Positions 1 through 7,807 of a stretch of DNA of 22,065 nucleotides are shown piece by piece. The stretch spans positions 1 to 22,065 of the forward strand of contig JAEZJW010000190.1 in assembly GCA_023415595.1 (NCBI GenBank). Direction: 5' to 3'. Each line of letters opens with the position of its first letter. Position 1 is the stretch's first letter. Made by a program: the position numbers and the translations under genes. The notes below the pieces were generated by a model. The model had not been told where the DNA came from. It saw nothing but the letters and a program-made list of their open reading frames with translations, and did not search any database. This stretch comes from Bacillota bacterium. GTDB taxonomy: Bacteria > Bacillota > Clostridia > Lachnospirales > Lachnospiraceae.

Positions 1-1861
1 CGAATTTATACTCACCCCTGCCATAATACTCATCATCCCTCCAGGTCGGTGCATAGAGAATCGTCTTCTTCCCCTCCGGGATATGGAGCTTCTTCCGGAT
101 AGACGCTGCCAGCTGATCCCTGTTCTCGCTATGGAGGATATCATTTCTGGGATAACCGAATTCCAGGACCTCCTTATCATAACGGAAGGCACTCCGGAAG
201 GCTTCCGTGGAGAAGTGGTTGGCAGAAATCAGGTAGTCCCATACTCTGGACTGTTTGTAGAACTGTGCCTTATAGAGCGGAGAAGCTCCCATAACCTCTT
301 CCTGGTCAAATACCAGCTTCTTTAGGGGAGTTCCATGCCAGGTCTCAAGGAACACATTCCCTTCCCTCTTCTTAACCCACTCCGGTTGTCTGACATTAAA
401 GATATTATACTTGCAGCGGGCCAGGTAATATGCATAACGGATGCTGAAGCGTTTTACCTTGGTATGTTCAAAAGGAATCCTCGCCCTCCTGTTTACCACC
501 CAGATAAACCGATATTTTCCGGGGTAATTTTTCGATATGTATTCATAAATATATTTCGGGCTGTCGGAATAGCTCTTACCAAAGAAACTTTCGCATAACA
601 CCCAATTTTCCTTTAAGGACATCTTAAGGAAATATCTATGATATAAGTAATAGGAGAATACTCTCCAGTTCTTTCTGATCTTTTTCAGTTTTTTTATGCC
701 AAGGTGCAGATTAACGTGAAGAACAGCTTTCTTAACATTGCCTTTCAGCAAGGCTTTTACGACACCTTTGCGGTATTTCTTTAAGTCTCTGATCCTCTCC
801 CGATCCACCTGCTTCATACAATCCTGAATGATGGCGAAGCGTTCTTTTCTCCAGGAATCCTTCTCACTTCTTCTTAAGCGGGGTGCATAGGTTCCGGTGA
901 AATAATCGATCAATTTCTCCTCAACAAACTTTCTCAAGGCTGAGTCCAGAGCTGTCATACTCACAGCCTCACGGTAGGCTTCCATATACTCCTCAAAACG
1001 GTCGTCTGTCCTGATCTGTGCCAATGCAGGATAATGAATCGGGTCATTGTGCTTACGCTTTACATATACAGCTTCCTCAACATACGAGCAGGCTTCCGCA
1101 TGGGACAGCACCCTGATTATGAAGCCAAGGTCGGAAAAGAAGGTGTAATTCTCATTAAAGCGGATGCTGTGATCATAAAGGAAGCTTCGATGGAACAGTA
1201 CACCAATCACAGATACATTCTTAAACCCTCTCCGGGATACAAACAGCGCATACATTGCGTCTGCGAGCTTCTTAAAATCTCCTGCTTCCTTTGTAACTGC
1301 TGTTTCTTTTAATACCTGCTGAATACTATAAAGCTTCTTTTCTATGTTCTGTTTCTCTTCGGAATCATATTCCCCCTCAGCATCCTGTTCCTCTGCTATA
1401 CTCTCCTGATTCTTTCCTTCCAGGGAAGACAGATAAACCTTACGGCGGAACCATGTGGATGCCTTCCTGCCATAGGTAAAATCAGCCAGCTCCTCCTGTG
1501 CCTCTTTCAAAAGAAGTGGAAGCGTCCCACTCTGGATATAATCATCACTGTCAAGGAAATACACATATTCTCCGTTTGCTGCGTCGAGACCTGCATTTCT
1601 CGCAGCAGCAACACCGCTGTAACCCGCCAAAGACTCATTTCCATCATCCTTATTCCCGGCGGACTTCTTCTTATCCTCCAGTTCTATAATTCGAAGGTTA
1701 ATATCCTGGTATGCCTCCGTTACCGGAGTGATATCCTCCGTTACATGGTCGAGGACAAGGATCGTCTCATAGGCACTTAAACCCTGATCTCTGATACTTT
1801 CCAGGCAATCCTCCAGAAAATGAACTCCTCTATGAAATGGTACGATAATACTAAGTTTCAC
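1..1861 (-). CDS. GT2 glycosyltransferase fused to CDP-glycerol glycerophosphotransferase (TagF-like), partial
   Basis: Minus-strand reading frame open from a GTG at 1861 through the left edge; 620 codons are visible and the C-terminus is missing. The N-terminal part (about residues 1-250) is a GT-A family 2 glycosyltransferase: it opens MKLSIIVPFHRG and carries a DSDD motif at residues 104-107. After a basic middle region the frame enters a TagB/TagF-type glycerophosphotransferase domain, recognised by WHGTPLKK (about residue 508), GYPRNDIL (about 565) and APTWRDDEYYGRG (about 605). Known members transfer glycosyl or glycerol-phosphate units from nucleotide donors to teichoic-acid-like wall polymers at the cytoplasmic face. 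The start is preceded by AGGAAAGG about 11 nt upstream. It lies 17 bp after the acyltransferase stop, so the two are probably co-transcribed from the promoter at 3020-3048. The exact polymer cannot be read from the sequence. Confidence 0.88.
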   Translation of the reverse strand, partial: MKLSIIVPFHRGVHFLEDCLESIRDQGLSAYETILVLDHVTEDITPVTEAYQDINLRIIELEDKKKSAGNKDDGNESLAGYSGVAAARNAGLDAANGEYVYFLDSDDYIQSGTLPLLLKEAQEELADFTYGRKASTWFRRKVYLSSLEGKNQESIAEEQDAEGEYDSEEKQNIEKKLYSIQQVLKETAVTKEAGDFKKLADAMYALFVSRRGFKNVSVIGVLFHRSFLYDHSIRFNENYTFFSDLGFIIRVLSHAEACSYVEEAVYVKRKHNDPIHYPALAQIRTDDRFEEYMEAYREAVSMTALDSALRKFVEEKLIDYFTGTYAPRLRRSEKDSWRKERFAIIQDCMKQVDRERIRDLKKYRKGVVKALLKGNVKKAVLHVNLHLGIKKLKKIRKNWRVFSYYLYHRYFLKMSLKENWVLCESFFGKSYSDSPKYIYEYISKNYPGKYRFIWVVNRRARIPFEHTKVKRFSIRYAYYLARCKYNIFNVRQPEWVKKREGNVFLETWHGTPLKKLVFDQEEVMGASPLYKAQFYKQSRVWDYLISANHFSTEAFRSAFRYDKEVLEFGYPRNDILHSENRDQLAASIRKKLHIPEGKKTILYAPTWRDDEYYGRGEYKF

Positions 1862-1878
1862 GATAGCACCAACCTTTC

Positions 1879-2943
1879 CTAATTATCCCCGGAATTCTTC
1901 TTAATCACCAGAGCTGTCAGCTTGTCCATTATTGTGTCGTAAATCCTCTTCACAAGAGGAAGCGAATATAGATAGGTAATCAGTGCCGTCATAACTACGG
2001 AATATAAGAGGTACAGATACGGTCTGTCTTTTAATATTTCAAGCTTGGCTAAAGAAGGGGTTGTAAATAAATGCAATATATAAACCGTCATCGTACTGGT
2101 TCCTAACCGGGACAGGAAGCTTCTCCTGTTACTGATCAGATTCACGAGAACTCCGATCATGGCCACTGCTATCACATACACCAGGATACGGAAAAGCATT
2201 TGATTTAAAGTATCATCCTCCGGATAGGGTTTTCTGAGATACAGTACCTCAACCTTGAAGATATCCTTATAAGCAATAAAAACAGACAGCAGCGCTGCTA
2301 TGACAGCAACCGCTGCGAAGACCGGCTTAGGTATCCTCCTCAGCTTCTCCACATGCTCCTTTGTACAATAATAGCCCAGAAGGAAAAAGGGCAGAAAGCA
2401 GAATACTCTCCCAAGAGCCAGGTAAGAGGAAAACTCCTTACTATAGCCACTCAGGATTCCGAATACGAAGCTTAAGGGCAGCAGAAAACGTATTTTCACC
2501 AGATCCTTTAAGAAAAACTTCCATATAAATAGTGCCAGAAGATACCACAATCCAAACAGCGGACTAAAAAAGCGGAAGCCGAAGTATGGCTCCTGGAGGA
2601 TAAAGATTTTATATCCATAGTTAAAAATATTCAGAATTAAGTAAGGCACAAGGATTGTTACAAATGCGTTACTTCTGCTCTTCTCCAGGTTCTTAGAGAA
2701 ATAACCGGAGATGAAGGACATCGCAGGCATATGGAAGAAAAATAAGAAATAATATATACTTTTTATCGAGTCATAATCAAATATCATGGCGGTCAGGATA
2801 TGACCCCAGACCACCAGGATGATTAGAATAGCCCGCATATTATCAAAAAGGTAATCCCTGGGGGCCCCTGCTGCCTGATCGGCCTTACTTCCTCCCGGTT
2901 CGGCCGGACGCTCCCTCTTGATATCACCTGACATATTCGTCAT
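1879..2943 (-). CDS. Membrane acyltransferase family 3 (NolL / fucose 4-O-acetylase-like)
   Basis: Integral membrane O-acyltransferase of about 354 aa. It has the typical acyltransferase-3 opening, with DYLFDNMRAILIILVVWGHIL in the first membrane segment (catalytic-type His). FFFHMPAMSFISGYFSK follows, then about ten hydrophobic segments. Family members O-acylate (often O-acetylate) surface sugars, using a cytoplasmic acyl donor and an extracytoplasmic acceptor. The frame is open upstream to 3054, but a good sigma-A promoter (3020-3048) puts the transcript start near 3013, so the longest version cannot be made from it. The ATG at 2943 has AAGGAG 11 nt upstream. The ATG at 2952 sits only 2 nt from the same AAGGAG and is a less likely alternative. 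The next gene is a glycerophosphotransferase, which suggests that both decorate or build a wall polymer. The acyl group and acceptor are not determinable. Confidence 0.85.
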   Translation of the reverse strand: MTNMSGDIKRERPAEPGGSKADQAAGAPRDYLFDNMRAILIILVVWGHILTAMIFDYDSIKSIYYFLFFFHMPAMSFISGYFSKNLEKSRSNAFVTILVPYLILNIFNYGYKIFILQEPYFGFRFFSPLFGLWYLLALFIWKFFLKDLVKIRFLLPLSFVFGILSGYSKEFSSYLALGRVFCFLPFFLLGYYCTKEHVEKLRRIPKPVFAAVAVIAALLSVFIAYKDIFKVEVLYLRKPYPEDDTLNQMLFRILVYVIAVAMIGVLVNLISNRRSFLSRLGTSTMTVYILHLFTTPSLAKLEILKDRPYLYLLYSVVMTALITYLYSLPLVKRIYDTIMDKLTALVIKKNSGDN

Positions 2944-3019
2944 TCGTTTCATAGCTCCTTCTATTTCATATGGTATAACTTGCATAATATGATCAAGAAT
3001 ATACTTCATTAACATATAG

Positions 3020-3048
3020 ATTTTAGCAAAGAAAGGCTTAACGTGCAA
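3020..3048 (-). promoter_or_regulatory. sigma-A promoter of the acyltransferase-glycosyltransferase operon
   Basis: Read on the minus strand: TTGCAC (3048-3043), 17-bp spacer, TAAAAT (3025-3020). The spacing is ideal and each hexamer is close to consensus. It lies 77 bp upstream of the chosen acyltransferase ATG and argues against the in-frame start at 3054. Confidence 0.6.
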
Positions 3049-3062
3049 TAACAATATTTATA

Positions 3063-3091
3063 TTGCTTTTCCGTTACGATTGCGATAGAAT
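3063..3091 (+). promoter_or_regulatory. sigma-A promoter of the permease gene
   Basis: TTGCTT (3063-3068), 17-bp spacer, TAGAAT (3086-3091), followed by the ribosome binding site GAGGAG (3115-3120) 7 nt before the ATG at 3128. It is back-to-back with the minus-strand promoter at 3020-3048; the two -35 boxes are only 14 bp apart. Confidence 0.5.
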
Positions 3092-3127
3092 TGCCTAGAA
3101 TCTTAATAAATACCGAGGAGTGAACAC

Positions 3128-4309
3128 ATGAAGGAACAAAAGATTACATTTTTTGAGAAATTGCTGCATGTCATTAAAACCGAAACTGTATTATGTATTG
3201 CCGGCGCTGCAGCCGTACTCTCCATGCTTTGGGTGCAGCCATCCGCCGATTACCTCTCCTACATAGATTTCCGCGTTCTGGCCCTTCTGTTCTGCCTGAT
3301 GGCTGTGGTCGCAGGCGCGAGTGAAATCGGTCTGTTCCTTAAGCTTTCCAAAAAGCTGCTGAAGCGATGCAGGAATACCCGATCCTTAAGCCTGATTCTG
3401 GTAATGCTATGCTTTTTTACCTCAATGTGGATTACGAACGATGTTGCTCTGATCACCTTCGTGCCCTTTGCCATTCTGCTCCTTACCATGGCCGGCCAGA
3501 GTAAATATCTGATTATTGTCATTGTACTGCAGACAATTGCTGCCAACCTTGGCAGCATGCTGACACCAGTGGGAAATCCGCAGAATCTCTATCTCTATAC
3601 GTACCATAAGACACCGATTCATGATTTTATGCTGACCACCCTTCCGGTTACACTGGTATCCTTAGGTCTGCTAATTGCGGCTGTACTGCTGATCAGTAAA
3701 GAACCCCTGAATATAAAGTATCCGGAGACAGCTGCCTCCGGAAATAATCTTAAGCTTCAGGCTTCAGAGATTGGGTGTGCCAAGGAGAAGAATATAATGT
3801 TTCTTGGCTTACTCTATGGCGGTCTGTTCTTTATCTGCCTGCTCTGTGTTGTCAGACTCGTCGATTACCGCATTACCATGTCCGCAGTCCTTCTGGTAAT
3901 CTTAGTCTTTGATCGAAGGATCTTAAAAAAGGTGGATTATAACTTACTGCTGACTTTTATCTGCTTCTTTATCTTTGTAGGGAATGTTGGCAACATTTCT
4001 GCTGCCAGGGACTTCCTGGCAGGATTATTGGAAGGTCAGGAGCTGACTGTTTCCGTACTGGTCAGTCAGGTGATCAGTAATGTTCCTGCTGCTGTGCTTC
4101 TGTCCTCCTTCACGGGGAATGCCAAGGCCCTCGTTCTCGGTACGAATCTCGGTGGGCTGGGAACCCTGGTTGCTTCTCTGGCAAGCCTGATTTCCTATAA
4201 GTTCTACTGCCGCTCGGAGGGTGCAAAGCCACTCAAATACCTTGGTGTATTTACGGTCTATAACATACTGTTCCTGGCATTCCTCTATGGGTTTGTTCTG
4301 CTGTTTTAA
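3128..4309 (+). CDS. SLC13/ArsB-type anion or citrate permease
   Basis: 393-aa polytopic membrane protein with about ten hydrophobic segments. Its motifs fit the ion-transporter superfamily (ArsB/NhaD/CitT/DASS): TNDVALITFVPFA (residues 103-115), then NLGSMLTPVGNPQN (140-153). A matching second-half motif, SNVPAAVLLSSF, lies near residue 316. These paired re-entrant motifs bind substrate and cation in characterised members, which move dicarboxylates, sulfate, arsenite or Na+/H+. The substrate cannot be assigned here. The start has GAGGAG 7 nt upstream. It is the only plus-strand gene in the left half; its stop overlaps the end of the convergent ferredoxin gene by 4 bp, and no terminator is visible between them. 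Confidence 0.85.
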   Translation: MKEQKITFFEKLLHVIKTETVLCIAGAAAVLSMLWVQPSADYLSYIDFRVLALLFCLMAVVAGASEIGLFLKLSKKLLKRCRNTRSLSLILVMLCFFTSMWITNDVALITFVPFAILLLTMAGQSKYLIIVIVLQTIAANLGSMLTPVGNPQNLYLYTYHKTPIHDFMLTTLPVTLVSLGLLIAAVLLISKEPLNIKYPETAASGNNLKLQASEIGCAKEKNIMFLGLLYGGLFFICLLCVVRLVDYRITMSAVLLVILVFDRRILKKVDYNLLLTFICFFIFVGNVGNISAARDFLAGLLEGQELTVSVLVSQVISNVPAAVLLSSFTGNAKALVLGTNLGGLGTLVASLASLISYKFYCRSEGAKPLKYLGVFTVYNILFLAFLYGFVLLF

Positions 4310-5073
4310 AGCTTCACCCTTGGATTCACATATCGTCCGCGGTTTATTGTGGCTTTCCCGTATTGAATGGCTGCTGTCGGACATCGGTGGATGCAGCCCA
4401 GACAATGGATACACCTTTCCCTCTTCCATACCGGTCCCTCCTTTGTTACCTCGATTGCATGGGAGGGACAGATTCTTTGGCACAGACCGCATCGGGTACA
4501 TTTCTCATCCGCGTAAAACTTCTTCGTTTTCCTACCATAAGCATAAAACGGATAGGCTACTTTAGTTAATAAACCGGCTGCCCTTCCCTTCAGCTCATCA
4601 AAATTACCCTTCTCCCGATTCCGAAGCTTATTGCAGATCTCCTTCAACTGCTGCTCTGCCAGGTCCAGTACCTCCTCCTGCTTTTCCTGCTTAGTTACCG
4701 GATACATCAGAATATAGTTTTCTACCATTGCTACGGAATGAATAGCGGATAACCGATATCCTCTGGACTTCAAGCGCTTACCGAACATCCTGCCGGCAAT
4801 GCCGGTGTTGCCGCCGCAATTTAAGATCAGGAACAGGTAAGGATCTTTCTCTCCCTGAAGTTCCAGTTTTGAAACAAACTCCGCAAGGATGGTCGGAATG
4901 CCATAGAAGTAAACCGGGAATATGAATCCGACACTCTCACCCTCTTTAACACAGTAAGTAAACCGATTTTCAGCGATTGCTGCCGGTATGGAGATCAGCT
5001 CGTCCTTCAGCTGTGTGGCGACAAGTTCGGAAGCCTGCAGGCTATTCCCTGTTGCTGTAAAATAAAAAATCAT
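4306..5073 (-). CDS. EFR1-type flavodoxin-ferredoxin fusion protein
   Basis: 255-aa cytoplasmic electron-transfer protein. The N-terminal half is flavodoxin-like: MIFYFTATGNS (residues 1-11) is the FMN phosphate loop and VYFYGIPTILAEF (54-66) follows. The C-terminus has two complete 4Fe-4S motifs, C192-C195-C198-C202P and C221-C224-C227-C231P. This architecture is the EFR1 family (flavodoxin fold plus bacterial ferredoxin), common in Clostridia and of unassigned physiological partner. The start is set by GGAGGAGG 6 nt before the ATG. Its 3' end overlaps the convergent permease stop by 4 bp, so the two transcripts are antisense to each other at their ends. Confidence 0.9.
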   Translation of the reverse strand: MIFYFTATGNSLQASELVATQLKDELISIPAAIAENRFTYCVKEGESVGFIFPVYFYGIPTILAEFVSKLELQGEKDPYLFLILNCGGNTGIAGRMFGKRLKSRGYRLSAIHSVAMVENYILMYPVTKQEKQEEVLDLAEQQLKEICNKLRNREKGNFDELKGRAAGLLTKVAYPFYAYGRKTKKFYADEKCTRCGLCQRICPSHAIEVTKEGPVWKRERCIHCLGCIHRCPTAAIQYGKATINRGRYVNPRVKL

Positions 5074-5170
5074 AATTATCCTCCTCCAGGATGAATTAAC
5101 AATCTAGTGGTATTTTACCATAATCCTACAGTCAATGCTACAGATGAAATTATATGCTTCAATATCACAC

Positions 5171-5216
5171 TAAAAAAGAGCTTATCCTGAAAATTCTTAT
5201 CTTCAGAATAAGCTCT
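5171..5216 (-). terminator. Rho-independent terminator of the rex-GH94 operon
   Basis: 15-bp inverted repeat with a single mismatch (arms 5177-5191 and 5202-5216, about 10-nt loop). On the minus strand it is followed by a T run (5177-5171). It lies about 90 bp downstream of the GH94 stop codon. Confidence 0.8.
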
Positions 5217-5244
5217 CATCACATTTAGTTATATTGTTATATCT

Positions 5245-5287
5245 TATGCTTTTGTCGGAAGCAAGTATCATATGCTTCTGTCGGAAG
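5245..5287. repeat. 17-bp direct repeat, two copies, 26-bp period
   Basis: The 17-mer TATGCTTYTGTCGGAAG occurs at 5245-5261 and 5271-5287 with one mismatch. It sits between the GH94 stop and its terminator. No function is evident; a small tandem duplication is the simplest reading. Confidence 0.6.
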
Positions 5288-5302
5288 TCTCCGGTGTATA
5301 TT

Positions 5303-7708
5303 TTACATCACCAGCAGAATGTCATTCGTATCCTTCATCAACTCTTCCGGCAGGTAATTTCTATCCAGCTGTACGCCGTTCACATAGAATTCCTTGAAGC
5401 CGTTCTCTGCACCGGATTCGTTCTTCACCTTGATTAAGAGCTTCTTACCGCGGAAGGTCTTTTCAATCTGGAATTCCTTCCAGTCACTCGGGATACTCGG
5501 TGCGATCAGCAGACCGTTCAGGTCGGGTCTCATTCCGAGGATACCTTCCACACAGCCAACCATCACGGTGGAGGCAGTGCCGGTCAGCCAGTGAACATTG
5601 GCACGTCCTTCATAAGGGGAATCGACGCTTTCCACAAACTGCCCGTGAGCATAGGGCTCAAGTACTCGGATCTCAGCCTGGTCATTCATGGAGGCAGGAC
5701 TGGTCTCGGTGAAATATTCAAAAGCACGGTTTCCATGTCCCATCAGAGCTTCCGCAAGAATGATCCAGCCCTGGGTCTGGGAGAAGATACTGGCATTTTC
5801 CTTCGTGGAGGGATTGAACAGGATTGCTAATGCTCCATTAAAGGCATGGTCCACATAGGCCGGTGCCATCACCCTGCAGCCGTATTTGGTATTCAGCTCA
5901 CGATTTACGCTCTCCAGAGCTTTCTCAGCCTGTTCCTTTGTTGCCAACCCGCTGATAACAGCCCAGGACTGGGGATTCAGCCACATGCTGGCCTCCGGAT
6001 CCTTCCTGGACCCAATGACCTGACCGTCCTCCTTGAAGCCGCGGATGAAGCGGTCTTCCTCCCAACAATTCTTATTGATCGTATCCTTTAATTCCGTCTG
6101 TACCTGATCCAGATATCTTAAGTATTCGGTATCCTTCTTATCCTCTGCGATATTACGGATCACCGACATCGCATAATACAGCTGTAAAGCTACAAAGGTG
6201 GACTCACCCTTCTTGCCGAGTCTTAAGCAGTCATTCCAGTCCGCATGAAGTCCGGCAGGCATTCCATGGGTGCTTCTGCGTTCCATGGAGAAATTGATCG
6301 CTCTCTTCAAGTGGTCGTAAACCGTACCCTCATCCGTGTTCGCATAAGGGATGACCTCATCCAGGAAGTCCTTCTCCCCGGTCTCAGCCATATATTTATA
6401 TACGGTCGGGAACAGCCATAAGGCATCATCCGCACGATAAGCCGGATGTCCGGTTGCCTGAACATAGGAAGCATCATCCGGGGTATCCTCATGACCGGCA
6501 TTATGATCAAACTTAACCAATGGCAGACCTCCGCCATTATCCACCTGAGCGGACAGCATAAAGCGGATCTTCTCCTTCGCCATGGCAGGATCCAGATGTA
6601 TGATTCCCTGGATATCCTGGACAGTATCACGGTAGCCGTAGCCGTTGCGGAGTCCTGCATACATGAAAGAGGCCGCTCTGGACCAGATAAAGGTAATAAA
6701 GCACTGGTAGGCATTCCAGGTATTCAGCATTGCATTAAAGGTCTCACTCGGGGTCTTGATCTGGAAATTGCTCAGCTTACCATGCCAGTAATTGATCAGC
6801 TCGTTCATCTCCCTGTCAATGACCTTCAGATCAGAATAGTGTTTCAGAAGCTCGGCTGATTCCTTATCCGTCTTCTGACCCAGCAGGAATACGAATTCCC
6901 TGCTCTCTCCCGGCTGCAGCGTCATCTTCGTATGAAGCGCTCCGCAGGCGTTCTGGTTATAGTTAAGGACATTATCACAGGTACCTCGTTCTACGGCAAT
7001 TGGATTCCCAAAGCTTCTGTAGCTGCCGATAAAAGAGGATTTGCTTCCGTTGTAGGAGGTAATCTCAGCTCCCGTCATTCCGAAGAAACGCTCCCTATGG
7101 TTGGTCCCATCCGACAGCCTGCCTTCGTTCTCGTTAATGGTCTGAAGGATTTTATTCCCCAGGAAATAAGTCTTCGTAATGAACAGGGTATACTGAAGAT
7201 TCACCTGGTCATTCTCATAGTTGCTCTCATTCGTAAACTCTACGAAACCGAACGCTGAGATATTCCTCACACGGTCACTGGTATTCTTAACAGTAACCTT
7301 CCAAACCTCATGGGTCTTATCCAACGGCACATAGTAAAGCACCTCAGAGGAGATATCCTTATACTGCGCCTTTAGCCTCGTATAAGCGGTGCCATGATGG
7401 CAGGCACTCTGATAGTAATCCTTCCCCTCACCGAGAGGCTTTCCTACCGGCTGCCAGGAGGCTGACCAGTAATCCTTATCCTCATCATCCCTCAGATAAA
7501 CATACCTTCCGGGTCTGTCCTCCTGATTGAAGATATAACGGGTGATTCTGCCGTTCGCTCCGCTCTTCACGAAGCTGTAACCGCCGGCATTGTTCGAGAT
7601 GATTGCACCGTATTCCGGTGAACCGAGATAATTCGCCCAGGGTGCCGGTGTATCCGGTCTGGTAACTACATACTCCTTGTTCTTCTCATCAAAATAACCG
7701 TAATTCAT
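5303..7708 (-). CDS. GH94 disaccharide phosphorylase (cellobiose/chitobiose phosphorylase family)
   Basis: 801-aa inverting beta-glycoside phosphorylase. The family reversibly cleaves a beta-linked disaccharide with phosphate to a sugar-1-phosphate and a free sugar in the cytoplasm. The N-terminus (YGYFD, TRPDTPAPWANYLGS, NNAGGYSF, YVYLRDDE) and the length (801 aa) resemble N,N'-diacetylchitobiose phosphorylase and cellobiose phosphorylase. GYGYRDTVQD (residues 356-365) is the conserved substrate-loop motif. The general acid is Asp490 in HADWNDCL, the same number as in the well-known Cellvibrio gilvus enzyme. HWLTGTAS and the C-terminal beta-sandwich domain are present. Start: AAGGAG 7 nt before the ATG. 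It is the second gene of the rex operon, which suggests a plant-cell-wall oligosaccharide, but chain linkage and glycone sugar cannot be read from sequence. There is no signal peptide. Confidence 0.9.
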   Translation of the reverse strand: MNYGYFDEKNKEYVVTRPDTPAPWANYLGSPEYGAIISNNAGGYSFVKSGANGRITRYIFNQEDRPGRYVYLRDDEDKDYWSASWQPVGKPLGEGKDYYQSACHHGTAYTRLKAQYKDISSEVLYYVPLDKTHEVWKVTVKNTSDRVRNISAFGFVEFTNESNYENDQVNLQYTLFITKTYFLGNKILQTINENEGRLSDGTNHRERFFGMTGAEITSYNGSKSSFIGSYRSFGNPIAVERGTCDNVLNYNQNACGALHTKMTLQPGESREFVFLLGQKTDKESAELLKHYSDLKVIDREMNELINYWHGKLSNFQIKTPSETFNAMLNTWNAYQCFITFIWSRAASFMYAGLRNGYGYRDTVQDIQGIIHLDPAMAKEKIRFMLSAQVDNGGGLPLVKFDHNAGHEDTPDDASYVQATGHPAYRADDALWLFPTVYKYMAETGEKDFLDEVIPYANTDEGTVYDHLKRAINFSMERRSTHGMPAGLHADWNDCLRLGKKGESTFVALQLYYAMSVIRNIAEDKKDTEYLRYLDQVQTELKDTINKNCWEEDRFIRGFKEDGQVIGSRKDPEASMWLNPQSWAVISGLATKEQAEKALESVNRELNTKYGCRVMAPAYVDHAFNGALAILFNPSTKENASIFSQTQGWIILAEALMGHGNRAFEYFTETSPASMNDQAEIRVLEPYAHGQFVESVDSPYEGRANVHWLTGTASTVMVGCVEGILGMRPDLNGLLIAPSIPSDWKEFQIEKTFRGKKLLIKVKNESGAENGFKEFYVNGVQLDRNYLPEELMKDTNDILLVM

Positions 7709-7744
7709 ATAACCTCTCCTTTTAATTATTCATATTGTTATGAC

Positions 7745-7798
7745 TGAACTCCTATGTACTTTACTCCCCATATCACTACCAGTACATCCTTCAGTTCA
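7745..7798 (-). other. Intercistronic imperfect hairpin between rex and GH94 genes
   Basis: Two nested stems: TGAACT (7745-7750) with AGTTCA (7793-7798), and ATGTACT (7754-7760) with AGTACAT (7781-7787). No T run follows on the minus strand, so it is not a terminator. It could tune mRNA processing or stability between the two genes. Evidence is base complementarity only. Confidence 0.3.
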
Positions 7799-7807
7799 TT
7801 CATCTCT

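Noticed and set aside
2944..3054. Longer N-terminus for the acyltransferase
   Set aside because: It begins upstream of the predicted transcription start set by the promoter at 3020-3048 and lacks a ribosome site.
4025..4501. 158-aa minus-strand ORF at the permease/EFR1 junction
   Set aside because: It is antisense to the permease C-terminus and out of frame with the EFR1 gene; low-complexity shadow composition.
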